Below are positions 1 to 8,059 of a stretch of 39,440 nucleotides of DNA, piece after piece. The translations under genes and the position numbers were made by a program. The notes below the pieces were generated by a model. The model had not been told where the DNA came from. It made no database searches and saw only the letters and a program-made list of their open reading frames with translations. Source of the DNA: Candidatus Villigracilis propinquus. Its GTDB lineage: Bacteria > Chloroflexota > Anaerolineae > Anaerolineales > Villigracilaceae. The stretch is taken from positions 1 through 39,440 of the forward strand of contig JADKDM010000004.1 in assembly GCA_016714565.1 (NCBI GenBank). The letters are read 5' to 3'. The stretch's first letter is position 1. Each line of letters starts with the position of its first letter.

Positions 1-3000
1 ATAATTTCTCGAAAATCTGTCTCTTTCGCTGCCGACAGCGCTTCCAGTAAGTATGAATGTGCTGCGACATAATCGTTTTCAAGCCGCGCCAATTCTCCCA
101 GCCACAGAAGACTCCAGATAATTCGATCCTTATCATTTATCCCCCGCCCATACTTTAAACTTTCGGTTTGCAATTTTATCGCTTCCGTATAGTTGTTTTG
201 GAAACGAGCCACGCGCCCCATCATCTCTAGTGTCGAGGCAATAGCAAACTTGCTGCCCAATTCCCGCGCAATGGTCAGGCTTTCAGCGAGCAATTCTTCA
301 AGCGACTTTCCAGAGGCGTGGTCAACCCCTTGCGCGAGCAGGGTCATGCTTATATTTGTCATCCACATGCAAATCCCTTGCTTGTCGCCTAATTCGCGTG
401 ACAAGGATAGACTCTGTTCGAATAATGAGCGCGCTCCTGCCCAATCGCCCTGCTTCATAGCCAGCTCACCCAAAATGTTGAAGGCAACAGACATACCTCG
501 CCTTTCTCCTAACTGTCGGGATATTTGCAGGCTCTCCTTGTAATACCGACTCGCAGCTGGATAATCTCTCTCTCTATAGACATAGATTTGACCAAAGAAA
601 AAAAGCACGCGAGCCAGCCCCCATTGATGATTTATCTCCCGGTATATGCTCAGACTTTCAGAAAAAAATGTTTTAGCAGCTGCCGCATTATTTGTGTTCC
701 ACGCAAACATTCCTTTGAGATAAAGAGCATACGCAACGTCCTGCCTGTCACGCAGCACGTTGCCAATTTCCAAGCTTTCCTCAAGAGGCAATTCAAGAAC
801 CTGACTATCCAGTCCGTCTGCCCAAGCCAAATATACAAAGTGACCAAGCGCCTGCCCTCGCGCCACTGTGGCTCGAGATTGACTTGGTTTTGACAACGCT
901 CTTTCCAGCCATTCCTGTCCATAAGACCAATACCCACGGACAAACCAGAAGAACCATAGCGCATTGCACAGCCGTAATGCGGCTTCTGGCGGATGGTTTT
1001 GCGGGTCATCCACTGCCCAATCCAACGCCGCCCGCAGGTTATCATCATCCAGTTCGAGTCGGTCCAGCCATTCGATCTGCTCCGCGCGGAATAAATGCGG
1101 TTCGGCTTCTTCTGCGAACTTGAGAAAATAAACAAGGTGTTGCGTGTGAAGTTTTTCGCCCTCACCCGATTCCAATAGTTTTTCCCGCGCATACTGGCGC
1201 ACGGTCTCCAACATACGGTAACGCAGATGAGCGGGCTGTTCATCCACTACAACCAGCGATTTATCCACCAGATGAATGAGCAAATCCAAAACATCCTCGG
1301 CATGGAGTTGCCCGTCACTGCACACCTGCTCGGCAGCCTCGAGCGTCCAGCCGCCCATGAAAACCGCCAATCTTCTGAGCAGCAATTTTTCATTTTCAGC
1401 CAGCAGGTCATACGACCAGTCGATCAAGGCGCGTAATGTTTGTTGGCGCGGCAATGCCGTGCGACTGCCGCCCGTCAACAGGCGGAAACGATCATTCAAC
1501 CGCTCAGCAATCTGCTCCGCTTTCAGAACTTTGATGCGTGCAGCGGCAAGTTCGATCGCCAGCGGAATCCCATCCAGCCTCGAGCAAATCTGCGCGACAG
1601 CATTTGCATTTTCATTTGTCACTGCAAAATGCGGCTGAGCCAGCACAGCGCGGTCCATGAATAGGCGCACGGCTTCATATTGTGAAAGTTGTTCGGCGGC
1701 TGGTAAATGTTTCAAGTCTGGGATGGAAAGCGATGGCACATGCCAGGCTTGTTCGCCTTTGACGCCCAAGGCCTCACGGCTTGACGCCAGTATTTTCAAA
1801 TTCGGCGCGGCGTTCAATAATGTGTCGGCGAGTTTGGCGCAGGCTTCGATCAGATGTTCACAGTTATCCAAAACGAGCAAGGATGTTTTTTCGCGCAGGA
1901 AATCTGTCAGGCTATCCAGCGCGCTCCTGCCTTGCTGGGTTTGCATGTCCGCTGCGGTGAGAATGACTTGCGGAATCAGGTCAGGGTCGGTGATGGGTGC
2001 AAGTTCCACGAACCATGTGCCATTGGGAAATTGATCGAGCAACTCAGTCGCAACTTGCAAGGATAAACGCGTCTTGCCCACGCCGCCTGAACCGGTCAAC
2101 GTCACTAAACGATATTCGCTCAATGCCCCATTCACTTCAGCAATCTCTTTTTCCCGTCCGATGAATTTGCTTAAATTGGTTGGCAGATTGTTGCGGGATT
2201 TCGGCGAGATGGAAACCACAGGCGCAGTGGATTGTCCTTCCAGGGCGAGAAGCACATCCTTTGCGGAAACGGGCCTTTCTTCAGGATGCTTGGCAAGCAA
2301 TTGTAGAACCAAAGCATCCACCCAGGCGGGAACCTGCTGATTGTGTTCGCTGGGAGGGGTGACGATTCCATTTAGATGCTGTGAAAGAACAACAGTCACT
2401 GTCCCCTGAAATGGGGTATGACCTGTAAGTAGTTCATAAAGAATCACACCGAACGCATACAAGTCAGATTGTGCGCTGGCTGGTTCGCCTTGAATTAATT
2501 CCGGGGCGATGTATGCCAATGTCCCTTTGAGCACACCTTCCTCGGTCATGCGCGAATCATCAGACGTGCGCGCCAGACCAAAGTCCATGAGTTTCAAGGT
2601 CTGCATATCAGTGACGATAATGTTTTCGAGTTTCAAATCTCGGTGAATGATGCCCTTGGAGTGGGCGTGGTCAAGCGCCTTGCAGATTTGCGCTGCCATC
2701 ACGAGCGATTCAGACACGGATGGTGCTGCGATCCCTTTGAGTGTATTCCCCGGAACAAACTCCATCACGATGAAGGGATTCCCTTCCGTTTCCCCAGCGT
2801 CAAAGACCGAGACGATGTTCGGGTGATTCAACTGCGCCACCGCACGGGCTTCCTGGATCAAGCGGGATCGTCCCTCCGTACCAATGCCGTCCGTATTCAG
2901 GAATTTGATGGCAACTGTGCGGTGGAGCAGGGTATCGTGCGCTTTGTAGACGACACCCATCCCACCCTTGCCAAGTTCGGAGTCGATCTTGTAGCGATTG

Positions 3001-3020
3001 AGGAGTGTTGTTCCGATCAT
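1..3020 (-). CDS. Ser/Thr kinase fused to AAA/NB-ARC ATPase and TPR repeats (3' end outside window)
   Basis: An uninterrupted reading frame of more than 1000 codons runs from an ATG at 3020 off the left edge, so the C-terminus is missing. The start is preceded by an AAGGGA-like ribosome site. Residues ~10-270 form a Hanks-type kinase: glycine loop LGKGGMGVVY, lysine in VAIKF, catalytic HRDLK, DFG and an APE-type motif. A NACHT/NB-ARC-like ATPase follows, with Walker A GSGGVGKT near residue 310, a Walker B-like LLVLDNCEH and a GIPLAIELAAAR motif. From about residue 650 on the protein is helical, with tetratricopeptide repeats. This architecture is known from signalling regulators of the PknK/LAL type. 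A C-terminal effector, if any, lies outside the window. It is last in an apparent operon with the small kinase (40-nt gap) and the SulP transporter. The signal it senses cannot be read from sequence. Confidence 0.9.
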   Translation of the reverse strand, partial: MIGTTLLNRYKIDSELGKGGMGVVYKAHDTLLHRTVAIKFLNTDGIGTEGRSRLIQEARAVAQLNHPNIVSVFDAGETEGNPFIVMEFVPGNTLKGIAAPSVSESLVMAAQICKALDHAHSKGIIHRDLKLENIIVTDMQTLKLMDFGLARTSDDSRMTEEGVLKGTLAYIAPELIQGEPASAQSDLYAFGVILYELLTGHTPFQGTVTVVLSQHLNGIVTPPSEHNQQVPAWVDALVLQLLAKHPEERPVSAKDVLLALEGQSTAPVVSISPKSRNNLPTNLSKFIGREKEIAEVNGALSEYRLVTLTGSGGVGKTRLSLQVATELLDQFPNGTWFVELAPITDPDLIPQVILTAADMQTQQGRSALDSLTDFLREKTSLLVLDNCEHLIEACAKLADTLLNAAPNLKILASSREALGVKGEQAWHVPSLSIPDLKHLPAAEQLSQYEAVRLFMDRAVLAQPHFAVTNENANAVAQICSRLDGIPLAIELAAARIKVLKAEQIAERLNDRFRLLTGGSRTALPRQQTLRALIDWSYDLLAENEKLLLRRLAVFMGGWTLEAAEQVCSDGQLHAEDVLDLLIHLVDKSLVVVDEQPAHLRYRMLETVRQYAREKLLESGEGEKLHTQHLVYFLKFAEEAEPHLFRAEQIEWLDRLELDDDNLRAALDWAVDDPQNHPPEAALRLCNALWFFWFVRGYWSYGQEWLERALSKPSQSRATVARGQALGHFVYLAWADGLDSQVLELPLEESLEIGNVLRDRQDVAYALYLKGMFAWNTNNAAAAKTFFSESLSIYREINHQWGLARVLFFFGQIYVYRERDYPAASRYYKESLQISRQLGERRGMSVAFNILGELAMKQGDWAGARSLFEQSLSLSRELGDKQGICMWMTNISMTLLAQGVDHASGKSLEELLAESLTIARELGSKFAIASTLEMMGRVARFQNNYTEAIKLQTESLKYGRGINDKDRIIWSLLWLGELARLENDYVAAHSYLLEALSAAKETDFREI

Positions 3021-3060
3021 GTAATTTTCCCTTTTCAAATTCGGTCAGCCGTACACTAGA

Positions 3061-3897
3061 TCATAACAAATGAAGGATCATTTCAAGTTCATCTTTGACA
3101 AGCCTGGCACTGGCAATGCGTTGACTGCGGTCTTTCTCCAACATGCGGTAGATGAGGTCCGCCAAAGCCGCAGGGACATCCGAGTTGTATTGGGTCAGGT
3201 CAGGTGTCGGCTGGGTGAGGATCGCGGTGATCTTGGCGGTGATATTTTTGTCTGGAAACGGCAGGCGTCCGGTTAACATTTCAAACAGCAGCACACCAAA
3301 AGCCCAGATATCTGTACGGGCATCGAGCGTCTCACGACCGAATGCTTCGGGGCTGAGATAATTCATGGTGCCGATCAGCACACCGGACTGGGTCAGATGC
3401 GCCTTATCTGCAAGATGGGCAATGCCAAAATCACTCAAACGCGGAGTACCGTCCCGCGCCAGCAGCACGTTCGCTGGTTTGAGATCGCGATAGATGATGC
3501 CCAGCTGATGAGCCCGCTCCAACGCATCTGCGAGGTGAAGGCCGATCTCGACGACCCGCTGACTGGGAAGGCGTCCCTGCGCCGCCAGCACATCCTGCAG
3601 GCTGCCGCCCTCCACATATTCCATCACCAGATAATGCTGCCCATACGATTCAATAGCGGCGATGTATTTAACGATATTGGGATGATCGAGCTGACGCAGT
3701 GCCTCACCTTCGCGACGGAAACGCTCAAGCACATTCGGCTCCGTGGACAGGACGGCAGAATCAAGAGTTTTGACAGCCACCGCTTCGCCGCTCTCCCTGT
3801 CAGTTGCCCGGTAGACGATGCCCATTCCGCCACGCCCAAGCAGATCTTTTTCAAGATCATTGATCTCAAAGCGATTGGCGATAACGAATTTTCCCAT
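3061..3897 (-). CDS. Hanks-type serine/threonine protein kinase
   Basis: This 278-residue protein is almost only a kinase domain. It shows the P-loop LGRGGMGIVYR near residue 20, the invariant lysine in VAVKTLD, a catalytic loop with YRDLKPANVL (Tyr replacing the usual His of HRD), the magnesium-binding DFG, and SPEAFG in the APE position. No transmembrane segment or sensor domain is visible, so it should be cytosolic. It starts 4 nt after the SulP stop codon and 40 nt before the large kinase-ATPase gene, which implies cotranscription of all three. A transporter carrying STAS and cNMP domains is a plausible phosphorylation target or signal source, but that is inference from context. Confidence 0.93.
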   Translation of the reverse strand: MGKFVIANRFEINDLEKDLLGRGGMGIVYRATDRESGEAVAVKTLDSAVLSTEPNVLERFRREGEALRQLDHPNIVKYIAAIESYGQHYLVMEYVEGGSLQDVLAAQGRLPSQRVVEIGLHLADALERAHQLGIIYRDLKPANVLLARDGTPRLSDFGIAHLADKAHLTQSGVLIGTMNYLSPEAFGRETLDARTDIWAFGVLLFEMLTGRLPFPDKNITAKITAILTQPTPDLTQYNSDVPAALADLIYRMLEKDRSQRIASARLVKDELEMILHLL

Positions 3898-3901
3898 GAG
3901 T

Positions 3902-6127
3902 TTATTTGAGAACAGTTTCCAGCGTGCGGGTGATGGAAATCAAGCGCTCGGAAAGCAGACGGGCGCTGAATTCGTGAAAGGATGCGGCCAGCTCAGGTTC
4001 CTTCTGTTTCATCTCGGCAAGCGCCGCGCGAGTCAGGCGATACGCAGTGACAGGCAATTCCGCTATCGCGGACGCGGTGGAAGTTGTACCAAAATACAAG
4101 CCAGTCTCCCCGATGGCTGTTCCCAGCCCCAGCGTGCGCAATCTCACTCGTTTTTGATCTCCAAGTTCCAGGTAGACGGAAACGATGCCCATCTCGATAA
4201 AATACAAACGATCCGCTTCATCCCCCTGCTGGATGAGAATTTCGCCTTCCTTGAATGTGACCCGCTCCAAATAATTTAGCAGGCGCTTGGTATTGCTTCT
4301 TTCGAAGCCGCTATCCGCCAGCTGCGCGCTCAATGTGACGGGCGTGTGCAGTGTTGTCACCTGCTCGATATCAAGCAGCTGCTCTTCGCACCATTCGAGA
4401 CCGTGATCCAGATCAGGGAAGATGCGAATCCCATTTTGGCTTTCAGACAAATTATCCAGCTCGAAACGCTTTTGCATCTGAGCGGACAAATTGGTCAACA
4501 CTAGGGTGATGCCCTGCGTCTCGGTGATCTGCCTGCATTTGACAAAACTAATGACCGCTGAAGAATCGAATCCGCTGACACGGTGGAAGTCAAAAATGAG
4601 AAAACGGATCTTCGGCTGAGTGCTGTCATCCAGCCGCACACGCATTTGATCCAACAGCGCATTGGCGGTGCCGAAAAACAAAAACCCCTGCAATTCAAGG
4701 ATGTAAATTTTCTGACCTAATTTGTCTTTCAACACACGCTGGTGATATGTGCAGCGCTCAACATTGCTGGTGACATCCGCGCCAGAGAGCGCATGACGAA
4801 CTACGTTGATGCGGCTGTAATTGACCACGAACAGCACGATCGCCGCCGCCAAACCAACTCCGACCCCGATCAAAAAATTCGTCGCGGCGATCACGATCAG
4901 AATCAAAACGGTAATGGCATAATCGCTGCGGGAGAGTTTTTTCCAGCTATTAACGATCCACTCCACCAGAAATTCCAATCCCAGAAAAAACAACAACCCG
5001 CCCAAAAGCGGTCGCGGAAGATAGGCGAGCAAGGATGAGCCAAGCAGGAATGCCGCAGCGCAAACAACGCCGGTCACAACGCCTGTCAATTTGCCCTTTG
5101 CCCCAACACGATAATTCAACGTGGTATCGCCCAGCATGTGGTAGCCAACCATGCCGCCAAGCAACCCCGACAAAATATTGACAGCGCCAACCGACTTTAA
5201 TTCATGATTTAGTTGAATATCCTGATGAATGGTCAGCTCCAGCGCTGATGCATTCAAGAGAAAGTCGATCATGCTTAAGGCAAGCACAATGGCGATGGCA
5301 CCGCTTTGCCCCAGAATTGCCCCCCAGTTTGCTTTCAGCAATTTGTCGCCGAGTTCAAAAGGCTGCCAGATCGCATGACCTCCCACTTTTCCCAGCAATA
5401 ATCCACTCGCTGTTGCTTCCTGAATGGATGTTCCGGTCAGCAGAAACGCAAGATAAAACAGGCCAATGCCTCCCAGCAGCATGGCAGGCATTGCCAGAAA
5501 ATGATTAAAGCGTTCCATACCAAAGAATAATGCCAGAGCAAAAAGTATTCCGGGAATCCACAAGATCAACTGAGACGTCTGAAGGAGCGCTGGCATGTTT
5601 GCCGGAGTGAGTAAAAAATCGGTCATCACGCCGAACGAACCCTGCACCAACAGCCAGCCTGTCCCCGCCAGAAACCCGCCCATCACCGGATACGGAATGA
5701 AGCGCACTAATTTCCCAAAACCGAAATGTCCCAGTGCAAAAAATAAGCAGCCGGTCAAAATTGTTGTCATCGAAATGGTGACCAAAATTGTGGCAAGCTT
5801 TTCCGATTCCCCCGCAAATGCAAGCGTGCCGGCCAGCGAAGCGGCAACCGCCGCCATAATCACCGCCGGGCTGTCTTGCGCACTGCTGAAAACCCCTGGC
5901 ACTTTACTCAGCAAGGAAGTCCCTATCACTAAGACCACAGAGCTGACGAGCGAAATGCCGAACCCGTAAGGGAGAAAAGCGGCAAGGTCGCCGTTGAATA
6001 TCAGGCTGGCTATTGAAAGGGCAAAAATTATTTCCAGTATTCCTGAAACTGTCCCCATTATCAGAGCAGGCAGCAATTGCTGCGGTTGAAATTCACTGCG
6101 TAATCCGTCGCTCACTGTCTGATCCAT
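3902..6127 (-). CDS. SulP/SLC26-family anion transporter with STAS and cyclic-nucleotide-binding domains
   Basis: This 741-residue membrane protein has about 430 N-terminal residues of hydrophobic helices with SulP signatures (SSAQDSPAVIMAAVAASLAG near residue 80, and GMVGYHMLGDTTLNYRVGAKG). A cytosolic STAS domain at roughly 455-570 contains FLIFDFHRVSGFDSSAV, the usual phosphorylatable Asp-Ser-Ser site. A Crp-like cyclic-nucleotide-binding domain at ~620-735 includes EGEILIQQGDEADRLYFIEMG and GTAIGETGLYFG. SulP proteins move sulfate, bicarbonate, or carboxylates; the substrate is not deducible here. The cNMP domain suggests regulation by a nucleotide second messenger. It heads the operon with two Ser/Thr kinases, and its promoter should lie in 6128-6240. 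The fusion is rare enough to be notable but the domains themselves are clear. Confidence 0.92.
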   Translation of the reverse strand: MDQTVSDGLRSEFQPQQLLPALIMGTVSGILEIIFALSIASLIFNGDLAAFLPYGFGISLVSSVVLVIGTSLLSKVPGVFSSAQDSPAVIMAAVAASLAGTLAFAGESEKLATILVTISMTTILTGCLFFALGHFGFGKLVRFIPYPVMGGFLAGTGWLLVQGSFGVMTDFLLTPANMPALLQTSQLILWIPGILFALALFFGMERFNHFLAMPAMLLGGIGLFYLAFLLTGTSIQEATASGLLLGKVGGHAIWQPFELGDKLLKANWGAILGQSGAIAIVLALSMIDFLLNASALELTIHQDIQLNHELKSVGAVNILSGLLGGMVGYHMLGDTTLNYRVGAKGKLTGVVTGVVCAAAFLLGSSLLAYLPRPLLGGLLFFLGLEFLVEWIVNSWKKLSRSDYAITVLILIVIAATNFLIGVGVGLAAAIVLFVVNYSRINVVRHALSGADVTSNVERCTYHQRVLKDKLGQKIYILELQGFLFFGTANALLDQMRVRLDDSTQPKIRFLIFDFHRVSGFDSSAVISFVKCRQITETQGITLVLTNLSAQMQKRFELDNLSESQNGIRIFPDLDHGLEWCEEQLLDIEQVTTLHTPVTLSAQLADSGFERSNTKRLLNYLERVTFKEGEILIQQGDEADRLYFIEMGIVSVYLELGDQKRVRLRTLGLGTAIGETGLYFGTTSTASAIAELPVTAYRLTRAALAEMKQKEPELAASFHEFSARLLSERLISITRTLETVLK

Positions 6128-6245
6128 AGTAACTCCCGCTCATGAAGCATAATATTCGGAAAAATTTGGTTGATTATATCTGGAATTTTCCAACCTGCTC
6201 TTTATTGAGACAAATTCCCCGAGCGCACATGAACCCCACCAGAAG

Positions 6246-6383
6246 TTATTCATCAACTTTTTCCAAGGCATACGCAACGCCTTGGTCAAGTGTCATGACT
6301 TTACCTTCCACATAAGAATTTGCAAAAGCTGCTTCGCCCAAAGCGGTTTTGATCGCCTCATAGGTTCGGTTGAGGTCCTGTGC
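6246..6383 (-). pseudogene. C-terminal remnant of a kinase/ATPase-TPR regulator
   Basis: The minus strand carries about 45 codons ending at TAA 6246-6248. The fragment contains YEAIKTALGEA, EGKVMTLDQGVAYAL and ends EKVDE. This resembles the conserved tail of large AAA/TPR LuxR-like or kinase-linked regulators in Chloroflexota. There is no upstream continuation: similarity stops at about 6383, where a short repeat begins that is found again inverted at 12161-12208. I read it as the stump of a regulator gene cut off by an insertion or rearrangement. Family assignment rests on remembered tail motifs. Confidence 0.5.
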
Positions 6384-6430
6384 TGGCTACTTCGTTCATC
6401 CGTCAGCTTTTCAGGGATTTAAACAGAAAT
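6382..6430 (+). repeat. 48-49 bp repeat, inverted copy at 12161-12208
   Basis: Reading 6382-6430 forward and 12208-12161 in reverse complement gives about 80% identity. Both begin GCTGGCTACTT and end ATTTAAACAGAAAT, with one single-base gap. A weaker partial relative is at about 20393-20420 (GTTCATCC...TTTT...GGATTT). The two copies bracket a 5.8-kb accessory segment in inverted orientation. Confidence 0.6.
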
Positions 6431-6607
6431 CTTTTTCAATCTCTACCAGCCCAAAAACCTTTTCCAGTCACTGGGACGCCCTGAATGATTTCGTTTGGCG
6501 AAATGCATCATTCATAAGTATCCGAATACAATATAGCTTCACAGATTGATGATCGATAGATGCTATTCCACCCTTGTTCGTAAAAGTTTTAATACAAAGG
6601 ATATGGG

Positions 6608-6990
6608 TTAGTTCAGATATGCAGTGCGGGAATAACTGTGGTGCAATCCACCAAGAATTGCCTTCGAGATAATGCGTCCGCTTATTGGCTTTGACATTGT
6701 CAGATCATACTGATCGAGGTTCCGCTATTCAATCCCCTGATGCGGTTGTTCCTGATTAAAGTATGCCGTGTATTCCGTAGTTGCCCGCTCTAAATGCCTA
6801 TCATCATGGATCAAGATATAATCCAGATCGCAGACTGCCCATGAAGCTTTCACATATCCCATTCACTTGGGCGTTCGAAACAACGTCCCCAGTTCTTTGA
6901 TCCTGAACTCACTGTCACTGCCAAAAAATATGTGGCGTATTTTTCGCCATGATCGCGAATTAGATAATACCGTTCTTTTTTTCCTTGAGG
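6608..6990 (-). pseudogene. Integrase-core (rve/DDE) transposase C-terminal remnant
   Basis: On the minus strand several frames together give the C-terminal part of an integrase-type transposase. Readable pieces, in order, are RYYLIRDHGEKYATYF, a damaged stretch, then ILIHDDRHLERATTEYTAY, FNQEQPHQGIE and an end with SYSRTAYLN before TAA 6608-6610. The motif YxAYFNxExPHQGI is typical of IS3/IS481-like integrase cores. An in-frame stop, frame changes and loss of the whole N-terminus make it non-functional. Confidence 0.7.
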
Positions 6991-7003
6991 ACCATAGGAA
7001 TAT

Positions 7004-7031
7004 GTTATACTTTTATATATAAAAGTATAAC
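7004..7031. promoter_or_regulatory. 28-bp perfect palindrome, likely antitoxin operator
   Basis: A perfectly self-complementary AT-rich sequence begins GTTATACTTTTA and ends TAAAAGTATAAC. It lies 19 nt before the antitoxin ATG at 7051, just upstream of the ribosome site AAGGAG (7038-7043). AbrB-type antitoxins usually autorepress through symmetrical sites in this position. Confidence 0.65.
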
Positions 7032-7050
7032 AAAAATAAGGAGCACCCAC

Positions 7051-7297
7051 ATGGTTTTGAAAATTTCAAACAAAGGCTGGGTAGTTATTCCTGCCGAAAT
7101 GCGAAAAAAATACAACCTTGCGCCGGCACAGAGGTAACACTTGTAGATTATGGTGGCGTACTAACCCATCGTCCCTGTTATACTGACCCATCAAAAAAGG
7201 ACGCGGCATGTTGAAAGGACAGACTTCGTTGTCTGCTGTGCTAAAGAAAGATCGTGAATTCGAAAAGAAGCGCGAAAAGAGGCTCACTCATGCATGA
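7051..7297 (+). pseudogene. AbrB/MazE-type antitoxin, frameshifted
   Basis: The N-terminus after ATG 7051 (ribosome site AAGGAG) reads MVLKISNKGWVVIPAEMRKK, a swapped-hairpin AbrB DNA-binding domain. Near 7125 one base appears to be missing from a short C-run, and the frame moves to one reading GTEVTLVDYGGVLT. A second shift near 7200 restores MLKGQTSLSAVL and the basic tail EKKREKR, stopping at 7295-7297. With both shifts mended the protein would be about 82 residues, normal for the family. The end overlaps the start of the VapC-like gene by 8 nt, the usual arrangement of a toxin-antitoxin pair. Confidence 0.75.
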
Positions 7298-7712
7298 TCT
7301 GCCAGCCTATGTCTTGGATTCTTTTGCTTTCATATCATACCTGGAAGATGAGCCTGCAGCGCAGCGCGTTCAAAAAATATTAAGAGACGCCGAAGACAAT
7401 AAATGTAAAGTATATATTTCAATTATCAACTTGGGAGAGATACTGTACCAGCGTGGAAAGGAATAATGGGTTGGCTAAGACACATGAAGCGCGCTTGCCC
7501 TTATTCAAAGCCTCCCTATTGAAATTCTTCCTGCAGATAACCAAACCGTTCTTGCCGCTGCTCACATCAAAGCTAATCACCCTATTTCATATGCGGATGC
7601 TTTTGTCGTGGTCGCTGCTCAAAAAATCAACGGTACGATTATGACTGGGGATCCGGAGTTTGAAGAGGTTACCAAACTTGCTAAAATCGAATGGTTGAAA
7701 AAAAGAAAGTAA
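7290..7712 (+). pseudogene. VapC-like PIN-domain toxin, frameshifted
   Basis: ATG 7290 opens MHDLPAYVLDSFAFISYLED, the N-terminus of a PIN-domain ribonuclease with the first acidic metal ligand (LD) and the second (E/D) motif. NLGEILYQRGKE follows, then a stop at 7464-7466. The expected continuation (VERNNGLAKTHEA) lies in the next frame, and a second shift near 7494 returns to the first frame with LALIQSLPIEILPAD, SYADAFVVVAAQ and TGDPEF, ending at TAA 7710-7712. SYADAF and TGDPEF carry the later conserved acidic residues of the active site. If the shifts are real, the toxin is dead. Confidence 0.78.
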
Positions 7713-7725
7713 ACAATCACTTGTG

Positions 7726-7995
7726 TCATGAGTGGACAATTATCTCGACTTTAACGAATTCCCCCATAAATTGCTTGACTTCTTTTTGCGATTTCAACGG
7801 CCTCCCAATCGGCTTATGAAAGGAGGCTTCCCCTTCCTCTCGATACTTCCGTACCCAGGCTTTGATCCTATCTGCTTTACGGATTCCCAACCGGGCTGCC
7901 ACAGTCGCATACGTCAGATGCTCTTCCTGCACCAGTCGCACCGCCTCCTGCTTAATTTCCACCCTGTAGTGCTTCATTCCTTTTCGTCCTGACAT
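7726..7995 (-). CDS. IS3-like transposase OrfA (helix-turn-helix), truncated
   Basis: The 89-residue protein starts at ATG 7995 behind a strong AGGAGG. It contains a helix-turn-helix of the IS3-family OrfA kind: EIKQEAVRLVQEE, YATVAARLGI, IKAWVRKYREEG. A longer in-frame start at 8043 exists but has a weaker site. The last ~20 residues (KEVKQFMGEFVKVEIIV) are encoded by sequence shared with dispersed repeats at 11387 and 20478, so the gene seems to have been broken and fused to another element. No OrfB (DDE) follows, so the element is not autonomous. Confidence 0.7.
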   Translation of the reverse strand: MSGRKGMKHYRVEIKQEAVRLVQEEHLTYATVAARLGIRKADRIKAWVRKYREEGEASFHKPIGRPLKSQKEVKQFMGEFVKVEIIVHS

Positions 7996-8002
7996 AAAAG
8001 CA

Positions 8003-8030
8003 CCTCCTGTGCTTAGTTTCTCACAGGAGG
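8003..8030 (-). promoter_or_regulatory. Hairpin masking the OrfA ribosome-binding site
   Basis: CCTCCTGTG at 8003-8011 and CACAGGAGG at 8022-8030 form a perfect 9-bp stem. In the minus-strand transcript the AGGAGG just before ATG 7995 lies within the stem. Insertion sequences often use such hairpins to block translation of transcripts that read in from outside. Confidence 0.6.
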
Positions 8031-8059
8031 GCTTTCTTTTCATGTCTGCTTTTCGGGGG

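Noticed and set aside
1..3000. Many plus-strand open frames of 60-200 residues opposite the giant kinase-ATPase gene
   Set aside because: They are low-complexity antisense shadows; the minus-strand frame is continuous and has clear kinase and ATPase motifs.
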